A DNA stretch of 64,000 nt from Jeotgalibacillus terrae (GCF_016908195.1 NZ_JAFBDK010000016.1:1-64000), one strand, 5' to 3'; shown: positions 1 to 7,620, counted from the first letter of the stretch. A program made the numbers and translations. The notes: a model not told the origin generated them from the sequence alone.

Positions 1-135
1 GAAAAAGCTTCGTTTCTTAAGGGCGGACTAAAAAAGATCCAAACCGGGTTGGGAGCAGCACTCTTGACAGTTTTGTTCATATCAGGAGGCTCAGCAACCT
101 CCGTCCGGAAAGCATCCGCCCGAAGCGCAGCGTAA
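1..135 (+). CDS. C-terminal end of an unidentified membrane protein (partial)
   Basis: The first forward frame is open from base 1 to a TAA at 133-135, giving the last 44 residues of a protein that starts outside the window. A hydrophobic stretch containing GLGAALLTVLFI suggests a final membrane helix. The Gly-Ala-Ala-x-x-Thr pattern is reminiscent of the last helix of VIT/CCC1-type transporters, but this is too short to assign. The final ~15 codons (SGGSATSVRKASARSAA) are written by DNA that resembles the 3' half of the repeat family seen at 16440, 54845 and elsewhere, so the natural C-terminus may have been replaced by repeat sequence. Confidence 0.4.
   Translation, partial: EKASFLKGGLKKIQTGLGAALLTVLFISGGSATSVRKASARSAA
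88..135 (+). repeat. Partial copy of repeat family A
   Basis: The stretch AGGAGGCTCAGC, then CCGGAAAGC and CGAAGCG, lines up with the 3' half of the family A element, closest to the copy at 54845-54969. The 5' half is not recognisable, although GGGCGGA at 21-27 could pair with TCCGCCC at 114-120. It lies inside the end of the upstream reading frame. Confidence 0.4.
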
Positions 136-188
136 CGGTTCATTATATTTCGTCTATAGAATAGATTAGAAAATTCACACATTAAGTA

Positions 189-217
189 TTGACTAAATCC
201 AAGTGATGTTATAGGAT
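189..217 (+). promoter_or_regulatory. Putative sigma-A promoter of the S-box operon
   Basis: TTGACT at 189-194 and TAGGAT at 212-217 are separated by 17 bp and sit about 20 bp before the riboswitch aptamer. Confidence 0.5.
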
Positions 218-235
218 TAGCGTATTAAAGTGAAT

Positions 236-346
236 AGCTCTTATCGAGAGTGGTGGAGGGATATGGCCCTGTGAAGCCCGGCAACCGCTGACTTAGTCAG
301 AAAGGTGCTACATCCATCAGGTGAAGTCGCCTGAAAGATAAGACAG
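236..346 (+). ncRNA. SAM-I (S-box) riboswitch
   Basis: The aptamer shows the S-box hallmarks: closing stem CTTATC (240-245) with GATAAG (337-342), the conserved GGTGGAGGGA, then GAAGCCCGGCAACC, and the AAAGGTGCTA segment. It is followed by a terminator hairpin at 363-392 in front of the monooxygenase gene. By family knowledge, S-adenosylmethionine binding favours the terminator, so the downstream operon should be expressed when methionine or SAM is low. Confidence 0.95.
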
Positions 347-362
347 GAGTAAAAAGGTTCTT

Positions 363-392
363 CTTCTGTCTGTCGCAGAGGGAGTTTTTTTA
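363..392 (+). terminator. Riboswitch expression-platform terminator
   Basis: CTTCTGT (363-369) pairs with GCAGAGG (375-381) with G-U pairs, followed by GGAG and a run of seven T. It is the OFF structure of the S-box leader. Confidence 0.75.
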
Positions 393-424
393 TTTTAACC
401 AGCACATAAGGAGAGTGGATCAAG

Positions 425-1483
425 ATGAAATATGGTTTCTGGCTTCCGATCTTTGGCGGATGGCTGCGCAATGTAGAAGATGAAAACATGCCGCCAACAT
501 TTGACTATGCGAAAAAAGTGATACAGTCAGCAGAAATGTGGGGGTACGATACCACACTGATTGCTGAACTGTACCTGAACGATATAAAAGGGCCTGAACG
601 GGATTCCATTGAAGCCTGGTCCACTGCAGCCGCACTTGCAGCTGTCACTGAAAAAATTGAAATCATGACAGCTATCCGCCCGGGATTCCATAATCCTGCT
701 GTTGCTGCAAAAATGGCTTCAAATATTGATCATATTTCAAATGGCCGCTTTACGCTGAATGTTGTATCTGCGTGGTGGGCTGAGGAAGCAAAGCAGTACG
801 GCGGCGCTTTTACAGAACACGATGAGCGCTATGAACGTACGGATGAGTTTCTGACAATTTTAAAAGGGTTATGGTCTGAAGAAACGTTCAGCTTCAAAGG
901 GAAATATTATGATATTGAAAATACAAAGCTTGAGCCAAAGCCGGTTCAGCGTCCGAACCCGATCTTGTATGCAGGCGGAGAGAGCCCGCGTGGTAAGCAG
1001 TCAATCGTTGAACACTGTGATTCATATGTGATGCACGGCGGTACGCTTGAAGAGATTGAAACGAAGATTTCCGATATGAAAACGCGCCGCGCAGCAGCCG
1101 GGAAAGATCCTTTTGGTTCATTTGGAATGGCAGCCTTTATTATTTGCCGTGACACTGAAGAAGAGGTGCAGGCTGAGCTAGAGCGCATTACGGATGTAAA
1201 AGATGTAAGTGGCTATGCAGGTTACAACGATTTTGTCAGCAAGTCACAGCTTGAACAGCAGGTAAAGCTGATGGACTACTCCGTATCCAACCGCGGACTC
1301 AGACCGAATCTAATCGGCACACCTGAACAGATTGCCGACCGGATTGTTGCATTTGAAAATGCCGGACTGGACCTGTTACTGCTTCAATTCTCACCACAGC
1401 TTGAAGAGATGAAGCGTTTCTCTGAAAAAGTGATGCCACTGGTAGAAAAAAAGCGAAAGATTCAGCAGGAAATCAACATTTAG
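425..1483 (+). CDS. LLM-class flavin-dependent monooxygenase (SsuD/SfnG-like)
   Basis: 352 residues, the usual length for FMNH2-dependent alkanesulfonate or dimethyl-sulfone monooxygenases. The N-terminus (MKYGFWLPIFGGWLR), the RPGFHNPAVAAKMASNIDHIS region, the NVVSAWW motif followed by EHDERYERTDEF, and the C-terminal LIGTPEQIADRI are typical of the bacterial luciferase-like TIM barrel. It should oxidise a small organosulfur compound in the cytoplasm using reduced flavin from a separate reductase; no reductase gene is nearby. The start has AAGGAG at 408-413. It follows a SAM riboswitch and is 12 bp from an ATP-grasp gene, forming a two-gene operon. The S-box supports a sulfur-scavenging role; the exact substrate is unknown. 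Confidence 0.85.
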   Translation: MKYGFWLPIFGGWLRNVEDENMPPTFDYAKKVIQSAEMWGYDTTLIAELYLNDIKGPERDSIEAWSTAAALAAVTEKIEIMTAIRPGFHNPAVAAKMASNIDHISNGRFTLNVVSAWWAEEAKQYGGAFTEHDERYERTDEFLTILKGLWSEETFSFKGKYYDIENTKLEPKPVQRPNPILYAGGESPRGKQSIVEHCDSYVMHGGTLEEIETKISDMKTRRAAAGKDPFGSFGMAAFIICRDTEEEVQAELERITDVKDVSGYAGYNDFVSKSQLEQQVKLMDYSVSNRGLRPNLIGTPEQIADRIVAFENAGLDLLLLQFSPQLEEMKRFSEKVMPLVEKKRKIQQEINI

Positions 1484-1495
1484 GGGGAAAACAGC

Positions 1496-2452
1496 ATGAG
1501 TAAAGCGTATGTACTGCATGAAAACGATGAGTGGACGATTCATTTAACGAAGCGTTTGGATGAACTGAATGTGCCTTATGAAGTCTGGCATCTGGATCAG
1601 GGCATTGTTGATCTGACAGAGGAGCCGCCTGAAGGGATTTTTTACAGCAGAATGAGTGCTTCATCCCACACGCGCGGTCACCGCTTTGCACCGGAATTGA
1701 CTGAGTCAGTGATTGCCTGGCTGGAACAGCACGGAAGAACGGTATTGAACGGTTCCCGTGCGCTGCGTCTTGAGGTCAGTAAGGTTAACCAGTATACAGC
1801 CCTTCAGCTAAACGGGATTAAAACCCCTGATACGATTGCAGCAGTTGGCCGTGAGCAGATTATTGAAGCGGCAGAGAAGCTTGATAAGCCTTCATTCATT
1901 ACAAAGCACAACCGCGCCGGTAAAGGACTGGGTGTTCAGCTGTTTCACTCGATTGATGCGCTGAAGCAATATGTGCACAGTGATGATTTTGAGCTGCCGG
2001 TTGACGGCATTACGCTCATTCAGGAATATATTGAATCGCCTGAATCATACATTACACGCTGTGAGTTTGTAGGTGGAAGGTTTGTCTATGCAGTTCGTGT
2101 GGACACTTCTGAAGGCTTTGAGCTTTGCCCGGCGGATGCGTGCCAGATTAATGATCTATTCTGCCCGGTTGGTGAAGAAGTAGAAGAGAAGCCGAAGTTT
2201 CAGGTGGTAAAAGATTTCAATGAACCTTTACTGATTACACAGCTTGAATACTTTTTATCTAAAAATGATATTGCCGTAGCAGGTATTGAATTTATTAAGG
2301 ATGCTGACAGTGAGATTTATGTATATGACATTAATACAAACACGAATTACAATGCAGATGCTGAAGCAGCGCATGGCACCTATGGCATGCTCGAGCTTGC
2401 GAAATTTCTGAAGAAGAAACTGGAGCGTGAATATTCAGTTGTGGAAGCTTAA
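1496..2452 (+). CDS. RimK-like ATP-grasp ligase
   Basis: 318 residues. The middle part has ATP-grasp features: KPSFITKHNRAGKGLGVQLF for the nucleotide lid, LIQEYIESPESYITRCEFV for the central strand, and the metal-binding end EIYVYDINTNTNYN, in the style of RimK and D-Ala-D-Ala ligase folds. Such enzymes join a carboxylate to an amine through an acyl-phosphate. A GGGGGA ribosome site precedes the ATG. It is co-transcribed with the upstream monooxygenase under the SAM riboswitch. An ATP-grasp enzyme is not a standard S-box target, so its substrate is unknown; a link to sulfur or amino acid metabolism is inferred only from the shared leader. Confidence 0.8.
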   Translation: MSKAYVLHENDEWTIHLTKRLDELNVPYEVWHLDQGIVDLTEEPPEGIFYSRMSASSHTRGHRFAPELTESVIAWLEQHGRTVLNGSRALRLEVSKVNQYTALQLNGIKTPDTIAAVGREQIIEAAEKLDKPSFITKHNRAGKGLGVQLFHSIDALKQYVHSDDFELPVDGITLIQEYIESPESYITRCEFVGGRFVYAVRVDTSEGFELCPADACQINDLFCPVGEEVEEKPKFQVVKDFNEPLLITQLEYFLSKNDIAVAGIEFIKDADSEIYVYDINTNTNYNADAEAAHGTYGMLELAKFLKKKLEREYSVVEA

Positions 2453-2460
2453 TACATGTT

Positions 2461-2490
2461 AAAAAGCCCTGCGCAGGCAGGGCTTTTTTT
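2461..2490. terminator. Bidirectional terminator
   Basis: AAAAAGCCCTGC pairs with GCAGGGCTTTTTTT. It lies between the converging ATP-grasp and alpha/beta-hydrolase genes and has T-runs on both strands. Confidence 0.9.
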
Positions 2491-2492
2491 GA

Positions 2493-3299
2493 TTATCCTC
2501 GTAAAAACTGGAGGATCTCTCCGTTCAGCTTTTCAGTTTCCTCAAAGACCAGTCCGTGACCGCTCTCTTCGAACTTCACTAATTGTGCATCCTTCAGGTG
2601 AGATTGCAGGTATTCAGAGAAATCAATCGGGCAGATCTCATCGTTAGTACCATGCAACAGCAGGACAGGTACGGTTACATGCCCAATATCATCGCGGCCA
2701 TCTTCATCCCGTAAGGCTTCAGCAGAATGAATGGTTCCATGGGCAGATGCCTGCAGACCGAGTGTGCCAAACCAGTGTTTGAAAGCGTCTGATTGCTCCT
2801 GGTGGAAGAACATACCACCGAACTCCTCTAAAAATGCCGGGCGGTCTTTTTGAATACTTTCAATCATCCCGTCAATTTCCTTGGCTTCAATACCATACGG
2901 GAAATCCTCTGTTTTTGTAAAACGCGGTGCAGCAGGTGCAAGAAGCATCAGCTTGGAAATCCCGTGTTGCTGGTGACGCGCCATATATCTGAGAGCAACG
3001 GGGCCACCCATAGAAAAGCCTGCTAATACTGCATTTTCAAGTCCCAGATGATCGATGACTGCTTTTACATCGTCGGCTTTCCGATTATAGTCATAGCCGC
3101 TCCACGGTTTATCAGACTGTCCGTATCCACGCAGATCAATTCCGATAAAGCGGTATCCGAGATTCACGATTTCATTGATTTGATATTCAAACATACGGTG
3201 ATTCACAGGCCACCCGTGAATGAAAATAACCGGCTGACCTTCTCCGATATCTTCTACAAATAGTGATACCCCTTTTTCAACTTCAATGCGATGTGACAT
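2493..3299 (-). CDS. Alpha/beta hydrolase
   Basis: About 268 residues with the full alpha/beta-hydrolase signature: oxyanion-hole HGW near residue 30, nucleophile elbow GFSMGG with Ser about 97, a likely acid in DEICPID, and catalytic His in ESGHG near 249. The sequence resembles cofactor-free haloperoxidase/esterase-type hydrolases. Two ATG codons occur in tandem at 3302 and 3299. I prefer the second because it lies 7 bp from AGGAGG, against 4 bp for the first. It is divergent from the arsR gene and ends at a shared terminator. The substrate cannot be told. Confidence 0.85.
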   Translation of the reverse strand: MSHRIEVEKGVSLFVEDIGEGQPVIFIHGWPVNHRMFEYQINEIVNLGYRFIGIDLRGYGQSDKPWSGYDYNRKADDVKAVIDHLGLENAVLAGFSMGGPVALRYMARHQQHGISKLMLLAPAAPRFTKTEDFPYGIEAKEIDGMIESIQKDRPAFLEEFGGMFFHQEQSDAFKHWFGTLGLQASAHGTIHSAEALRDEDGRDDIGHVTVPVLLLHGTNDEICPIDFSEYLQSHLKDAQLVKFEESGHGLVFEETEKLNGEILQFLRG

Positions 3300-3376
3300 C
3301 ATAAAACCTCCTGTATTCAGATAAAGGTTTTATACCCGAAGTTTTTTATGACAAACCAGTTACTTACAGTTTAATG

Positions 3377-3392
3377 ATCAAAAAAATTTGAT
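3377..3392. promoter_or_regulatory. ArsR operator O1
   Basis: ATCAAAAAAATTTGAT is a perfect 6-4-6 inverted repeat just upstream of the -35 element of the arsR promoter. The same 16-bp pattern recurs three more times in this operon. Confidence 0.75.
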
Positions 3393-3399
3393 TTAATGA

Positions 3400-3428
3400 T
3401 TGACAAAAGAATTTACCGAGCATATGAT
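3400..3428 (+). promoter_or_regulatory. Strong sigma-A promoter of arsR
   Basis: TTGACA at 3400-3405 and TATGAT at 3423-3428 have an ideal 17-bp spacer. The promoter is bracketed by two copies of the ATCAA-N6-TTGAT operator, so repressor bound at both would block it. Confidence 0.85.
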
Positions 3429-3434
3429 TTAAAT

Positions 3435-3450
3435 ATCAAATAAATTTGAT
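3435..3450. promoter_or_regulatory. ArsR operator O2
   Basis: ATCAAATAAATTTGAT is a perfect inverted repeat at the likely transcription start, between the promoter and the arsR ribosome site. Confidence 0.75.
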
Positions 3451-3466
3451 GTAAAGGAGTTTTTCA

Positions 3467-3793
3467 ATGACTACTCAAATTCCTGTCCCGACTGAAGAAA
3501 CGTTTGTAAAATATGAAAAGAAATTTAAAGCCTTAGCTGACCACAAAAGACTTGAGATCCTTCATCTGATTCAGCAGCACGGCTCGCTATGTGTTTGTGA
3601 TCTGGCAGAACACATTGATATGTCCCAGTCAAAGCTCTCCTATCACTTAAAGCAGCTGCTTGATGCAGGTTTTTTGAATGTAGAGAAGAAAGGTACATGG
3701 AATTATTACTCTATAAAAGATGAGGGAATCAATGAAGTGCTGTCACCCTCATTATGCTGTTTATTCAGAAACGATGAGCAGTGCTGTGAATAA
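3467..3793 (+). CDS. arsR: ArsR-family metalloregulator (first of two)
   Basis: 108 residues with the winged-helix fold of ArsR/SmtB repressors: FKALADHKRLEILHLI, then LCVCDLAEHI and the recognition helix QSKLSYHLKQLLDAG. The Cys-Val-Cys in the LCVCDL segment is the classical As(III)/Sb(III) site of ArsR. Extra cysteine pairs near the C-terminus (LCCLF and QCC) could add ligands. It is expected to repress its own operon and release DNA on binding trivalent metalloid. Four matching operators lie around this gene and the permease gene that follows. AAAGGAG precedes the ATG. Confidence 0.9.
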   Translation: MTTQIPVPTEETFVKYEKKFKALADHKRLEILHLIQQHGSLCVCDLAEHIDMSQSKLSYHLKQLLDAGFLNVEKKGTWNYYSIKDEGINEVLSPSLCCLFRNDEQCCE

Positions 3794-3827
3794 TCGGAGC
3801 AGATAAATGCTTCGGTTTAATCAATAC

Positions 3828-3843
3828 ATCAAATAAAATTGAT
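3828..3843. promoter_or_regulatory. ArsR operator O3
   Basis: ATCAAATAAAATTGAT matches O1 and O2 with one arm mismatch. It lies in the arsR-permease gap. Confidence 0.6.
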
Positions 3844-3849
3844 TTATTT

Positions 3850-3865
3850 ATCAAAAAAAGTTGAT
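3850..3865. promoter_or_regulatory. ArsR operator O4
   Basis: ATCAAAAAAAGTTGAT is an ATCAA-N6-TTGAT repeat immediately before the permease ribosome site. O3 and O4 suggest a second regulated start or a roadblock inside the operon. Confidence 0.6.
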
Positions 3866-3881
3866 ATAAGGAGTGAGAATA

Positions 3882-4736
3882 TTGTTTGAATCATTTTTAT
3901 GGATTGCACTTGAACTTACTGTTTTGTTCGTTGTTATTTCATTTGTTCTTTCATTACTTCAGTCATTTATTCCATATGAGAAAGTAGAACACTATCTGAG
4001 AACAAGGTCTAAATGGAAAGCGGGGGCGTTTGCGATTGTGTTTGCATTTATCACACCATTTTGTTCGTGTTCAACAATTCCGGTTGTAGTTAACATGCTC
4101 CGGAATAAAGTACCATTCGGTTTGACAATGGTGTTTCTGTTTGCGTCACCGCTGCTTGATCCAACCATTCTGACGTTGATGGGTGTCATACTCGGATGGG
4201 AAACCGCTGCCATCTATACAGCAGTAACAGCTATTTTCTCAGTGGTTTTAGGCTTTACACTTGAATGTCTTGGTTTTGAAAAGTATGTGAAGCCGGTCAT
4301 GGTAGAAGGTTATCAATCAACCCATAAAAAATGGGATGTAAAGAAGGCGCTCAGTGAAACAGGTCAGATGATGAAGTCGGTTTTTCCGTTTTTGATCATT
4401 GGCGCTGCGATTGGTGCAGGTATTCACGGGTTGGTACCGGCTGAATGGATTGCTGAGCATTTTGGGCATCAGGCATGGTGGCTCATCCCACTCGCTGCAT
4501 TGCTTGGAATCCCGCTGTACATCAGGCTTTCAAGTATGATCCCGATTTCACAGGTATTGTTGTTAAAGGGTATGGCGCTCGGGCCGATTATGGCACTGTT
4601 GATCAGTTCAGCAGGAGCGAGCCTTCCGGAAGTCGTATTGCTGAAATCTATATTTAATATCCAGCTTGTTGCTGTATTTATCTTATCTGTTTTAACAATG
4701 GCTTCTGTATCAGGATTTATCTTTTACTTCATTTAA
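3882..4736 (+). CDS. ArsP-like (DUF318/YraQ-type) permease
   Basis: About 284 residues with eight or so hydrophobic segments and the family hallmark TPFCSCSTIPV near residue 65, where paired cysteines are implicated in trivalent organoarsenical export by ArsP. A second glycine-rich half (FLIIGAAIGAGIHG, then LAALLGIPLYI) completes the duplicated fold. It should be an efflux permease in the cytoplasmic membrane. The frame is open from a GTG at 3873, but that overlaps the AAGGAG at 3868-3873, so I chose the TTG at 3882, 8 bp from it. It follows arsR with two operators in between, so arsenic or antimony export is the best guess. Confidence 0.8.
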   Translation: MFESFLWIALELTVLFVVISFVLSLLQSFIPYEKVEHYLRTRSKWKAGAFAIVFAFITPFCSCSTIPVVVNMLRNKVPFGLTMVFLFASPLLDPTILTLMGVILGWETAAIYTAVTAIFSVVLGFTLECLGFEKYVKPVMVEGYQSTHKKWDVKKALSETGQMMKSVFPFLIIGAAIGAGIHGLVPAEWIAEHFGHQAWWLIPLAALLGIPLYIRLSSMIPISQVLLLKGMALGPIMALLISSAGASLPEVVLLKSIFNIQLVAVFILSVLTMASVSGFIFYFI

Positions 4737-4751
4737 AGGGGGTGGTATATC

Positions 4752-4878
4752 ATGTTGAAAAAATTCATTTCAATCATCAAGCCTGAGAAGAAAGTTGCTG
4801 CAATGTAAAGATTGTAGAGATGAAAGAAGAGAAATAATGAAATTGAAAAATCATCCGGAGCACATGTGTCCCGGATGA
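4752..4878 (+). pseudogene. Small Cys-rich ORF split by a +1 frame change
   Basis: A strong site (GGGGGTGG) precedes ATG 4752, which encodes only 18 residues (MLKKFISIIKPEKKVAAM) before TAA at 4806. Moving one base forward at 4804 continues as CKDCRDERREIMKLKNHPEH then MCPG to TGA at 4876. Together the two frames would give a ~41-residue basic peptide with a CxxC and a later Cys, right behind an arsenic-type permease. It could be a decayed gene, a sequencing error, a true 18-residue peptide, or frameshifted translation. The stop lies in the terminator stem. Confidence 0.35.
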
Positions 4879-4883
4879 TTTTC
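4849..4883. terminator. Terminator of the arsR-permease operon
   Basis: AATCATCCGG (4849-4858) pairs with CCGGATGATT (4871-4880), followed by a short T-run. Confidence 0.8.
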
Positions 4884-4896
4884 TGACTAACTTATA

Positions 4897-5181
4897 TTAC
4901 ATAATCTGTTCAGGCCCTCCGGTAATCACAATGCCCCGGCCTTCAGGCGTATCCTGAACATCAAGTGTCAATTCTTCTGCAACAAATAAAATCTGTGGAT
5001 CAATCGCTACCTTGATGCTGTTAATGGTCTGAATGACATCATTATCTTCAGGTACATCAAACGATAACCCGATTTCAGGACTGCCTTCTCCCTGTCCTGC
5101 AAAATAAACGCGGATATTTTCAGATTCATACTGGTGAAATAACGTTTTAAATGCTTCCTTTGCTTCATCTGTAATAATCAT
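4897..5181 (-). CDS. HesB/IscA-like protein without cysteines
   Basis: 94 residues with the HesB-like core: GQGEGSPEIGLSFD, then VAIDPQILFVAEELTLDV and a glycine-rich end GRGIVITGG. IscA-type iron-sulfur carriers use three conserved cysteines; this protein contains none, so classical cluster carriage is unlikely. Related HesB-like proteins in other bacteria carry Cys or selenocysteine at the position before GSP, where this one has Glu-Gly. GAAAGGAAG precedes the ATG. It lies between the permease and arsC but is separated from arsC by about 100 bp. Its role is unknown. Confidence 0.7.
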   Translation of the reverse strand: MIITDEAKEAFKTLFHQYESENIRVYFAGQGEGSPEIGLSFDVPEDNDVIQTINSIKVAIDPQILFVAEELTLDVQDTPEGRGIVITGGPEQIM

Positions 5182-5280
5182 GAATGTCTTCCTTTCTCAT
5201 TTTGCTTATACATTCATCATGTAAGAAAAAGCCGGGAAACGCAAGTGTCATGCTGTTTGATGGGATTGATATCCAGTGTA

Positions 5281-5700
5281 TTATTTGCCTGTTTCAGCGA
5301 ATGTCTTGATTCTTGAACCGATCTCATCACGTACACGCTGGAAGAAAGCCCATTTCTCTTCTTCGGTGCCTTCTGCTTTAGCCGGATCATCGAAGCCCCA
5401 GTGTTCACGTGTTACGTGTGGTGGAGTGACCGGACAGTGGTCAGCAGCATGTCCGCAAAGTGTAACGACAAGATCTGCGTTGTTCAGAATGTCAGGGTCG
5501 ATTGTGTCAGAAGTCTGGTTTGAAATATCAATTCCGGCTTCATTCATTGCCTTCACAGCATTCGGGTTTAATCCGTGCGCTTCAAGGCCTGCGCTCAATA
5601 CGTTCCATTCATCGCTTAAATATTTTTTACCCCAGCCTTCAGCCATTTGACTTCTGCAAGAGTTACCTGTACATAGAAAATATAATGTTTTTTTAGACAT
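5281..5700 (-). CDS. arsC: Arsenate reductase, thioredoxin-coupled
   Basis: 139 residues from the ATG at 5700, chosen because AAGGAGTG lies 7 bp upstream; an in-frame ATG nine bases earlier lacks a site. The P-loop CTGNSCRS places the nucleophile at Cys10 with Cys15, and [11 protein letters not shown] supplies Cys82 and Cys89, the redox relay of the Staphylococcus/Bacillus ArsC type related to low-molecular-weight tyrosine phosphatases. It reduces arsenate to arsenite for export. It is transcribed in the same direction as arsR2-arsB, but a 129-bp repeat lies between arsB and arsC. Confidence 0.95.
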   Translation of the reverse strand: MSKKTLYFLCTGNSCRSQMAEGWGKKYLSDEWNVLSAGLEAHGLNPNAVKAMNEAGIDISNQTSDTIDPDILNNADLVVTLCGHAADHCPVTPPHVTREHWGFDDPAKAEGTEEEKWAFFQRVRDEIGSRIKTFAETGK

Positions 5701-5737
5701 GAGAAACACTCCTTAAATTTTGTGATGTGTTAAGATC

Positions 5738-5866
5738 GCTGTCCCTCTCCGTGGAGGGCTGCGCTTTCCTGCCCCCGGGCGGTGAGCCTCCTCGAGCTGC
5801 GCTCTGCGGGGTCTCACCTGTCCCTTCCTGGGGCGGGAGTCTCCGCCCTCCACTACGAGGAACAGC
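5738..5866 (-). repeat. Repeat family A, copy 1 (subtype with CCCGGGGGCAGG)
   Basis: Read on the minus strand, it has outer arms GCTGTTCCTC and GAGGGACAGC joined to GTGGAGGG/CCCTCCAC, an inner GGTGAG/CTCACC stem and a central GAGC-GCA-GCTC hairpin. It sits inside the arsB-arsC interval. It is nearest in sequence to the copy at 58347. Confidence 0.8.
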
Positions 5867-5958
5867 TGAAATTCACTCAATATACAGTGAGTAAACCTGC
5901 GAAATGTACACACAGTCGGTTTTAGAGAAAAAGTGATACCGCTACTACCATGCGTTTA

Positions 5959-7254
5959 TTACAAAATAATCAGCAGCCATACATACAACCCAAACAACGT
6001 AATAAACAACGTCGGAATGGTAAGGATGATACCAACTTTAAAGTAGTAGCCCCAGCTGATGTTAAAGCCTTTTTTGCTCAGCACATGCAGCCATAATAAC
6101 GTTGCCAGTGATCCGATTGGTGTAATCTTTGGTCCAAGGTCAGAACCGATGACATTTGCATAGATCAATGCTTCTCTTACTGCGCCACTTGTAGCTGTTT
6201 CCTGAATCGCAAGCGCGTCGATCATCACAGTTGGCATATTGTTCATGATCGAAGACAGGAAGGCTGCGATAAAGCCCATTCCCATTGTGGCAGCGAGCAG
6301 TCCGTGGTCAGCTGTTGCATCAAGAACATCAGCAAGCAGGCTCGTCAGTCCAACATTACGTAGTCCGTACACGACAACATACATACCGATAGAGAAGAAC
6401 ACAATTGCCCAGGGTGCGTCTTTTACAACAGTGGTCGTATTCACAGCAGGGCTTTTCCTTGCAATCAGCAAGAAGATAATCGCGATGATACCGGCGATAA
6501 TGGAAACCGGAATCTCCGCAAACTCACTTGTAAAGTAGCCTGCAAGCAAGATCGCCAGTACGCCCCACGACAGACGGAACATTTTAGGATCCTTCAGCGC
6601 CTCCTGTGGTTTACGGAGCTGAGATAAATCATAATTTTCCGGAATGCTTTTACGGAAAAACAGCCAGAGTACTAAAATACTTGCCCCGATACTGAAGAAG
6701 TTCGGGATGATCATCCGGCTTGCGTACTCTGCAAAACCGATGCCGAACACGTCAGCTGAAACGATATTCACAAGGTTACTGACGATCAGCGGCAGGGAAG
6801 CTGTATCCGCAATAAATCCGCTGGCCATAATGAATGGTAAAATCATTGTTTCTTTAAAATTAAGATTTCGCACCATGGCAAGTACAATTGGCGTTAAAAT
6901 CAGGGCAGCGCCATCATTTGCGAAGAAGGCTGCAACCAGTGCGCCGAGTAATGTCACATAAATAAACATTCTGATCCCGCTGCCTTTTGCAAAACGTGCC
7001 ATATGCAGCGCAGACCATTCGAAAAAACCGATTTCGTCTAAAATCAATGAAATAATGATGAGTGCGACGAAAGTCAATGTGGCGTTCCAGACGATCGCTG
7101 TTACATCAGCAACGTCCTGCATGGACACAACGCCTAAAATCAGGGCGATCACAGCACCACCCATGGCGGAGTAGCCGATGCCAAGGCCTTTAGGCTGCCA
7201 GATCACGAGTGTTAATGTAATAAGAAAGATCAATATTGCTAAAAATATATCCAT
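5959..7254 (-). CDS. arsB: Arsenite efflux transporter ArsB
   Basis: 431 residues, the standard ArsB length, with 11-12 hydrophobic segments. Family marks include the start [20 protein letters not shown], the [14 protein letters not shown] segment with its conserved Asp, the [19 protein letters not shown] stretch, and [20 protein letters not shown] in the second half. It works as an arsenite/proton antiporter in the cytoplasmic membrane, alone or with ArsA; no arsA is present. AAGGAG precedes the ATG, and the gene follows arsR2 by 18 bp, so the order is arsR-arsB-repeat-arsC. Confidence 0.95.
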   Translation of the reverse strand: MDIFLAILIFLITLTLVIWQPKGLGIGYSAMGGAVIALILGVVSMQDVADVTAIVWNATLTFVALIIISLILDEIGFFEWSALHMARFAKGSGIRMFIYVTLLGALVAAFFANDGAALILTPIVLAMVRNLNFKETMILPFIMASGFIADTASLPLIVSNLVNIVSADVFGIGFAEYASRMIIPNFFSIGASILVLWLFFRKSIPENYDLSQLRKPQEALKDPKMFRLSWGVLAILLAGYFTSEFAEIPVSIIAGIIAIIFLLIARKSPAVNTTTVVKDAPWAIVFFSIGMYVVVYGLRNVGLTSLLADVLDATADHGLLAATMGMGFIAAFLSSIMNNMPTVMIDALAIQETATSGAVREALIYANVIGSDLGPKITPIGSLATLLWLHVLSKKGFNISWGYYFKVGIILTIPTLFITLFGLYVWLLIIL

Positions 7255-7272
7255 TGAGAAGCTCCTTTGAAA

Positions 7273-7620
7273 TTAGTTGCAGGAAACGCGCTTGCCTTTT
7301 TCGATCAGCTGTTTCAGGTGATGATCCTGCGCCGGCAGCTGTTCTAAAATACTGTGGATCATATCATAGCCTTCAAAGGAATCATTCAGCGAATACACAA
7401 TCCATTGTCCTTTTCGCTGCTCCTTGATCATGCCGATATCCTTCATTTTCCGGACATGCTGACTGACTGAAGGCTGACTCATTTGAAAGATTTCTACGAA
7501 TTCACATACGCAGCAATCATGATCAGCAAGAATGCGCAGCATAGTCAGACGCGTTTTATCACCCATCAGCTTTAAAGCTGTAGAGGCTTTATCAATCGAC
7601 ATTGCTTCTTTTGCGAGCAT
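7273..7620 (-). CDS. arsR: ArsR-family metalloregulator (second)
   Basis: 115 residues. The winged helix runs from LKLMGDKTRLTMLRIL to the recognition helix MSQPSVSQHVRKMKDIGMI, and CCVCEFVEIF supplies the alpha-3 cysteine cluster for As(III)-type sensing. It differs clearly from the regulator at 3467 and has a different operator. GGGAGGTG precedes the ATG at 7620. It heads the arsR-arsB-(arsC) transcription unit, so it should control the ArsB pump. Confidence 0.9.
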   Translation of the reverse strand: MLAKEAMSIDKASTALKLMGDKTRLTMLRILADHDCCVCEFVEIFQMSQPSVSQHVRKMKDIGMIKEQRKGQWIVYSLNDSFEGYDMIHSILEQLPAQDHHLKQLIEKGKRVSCN

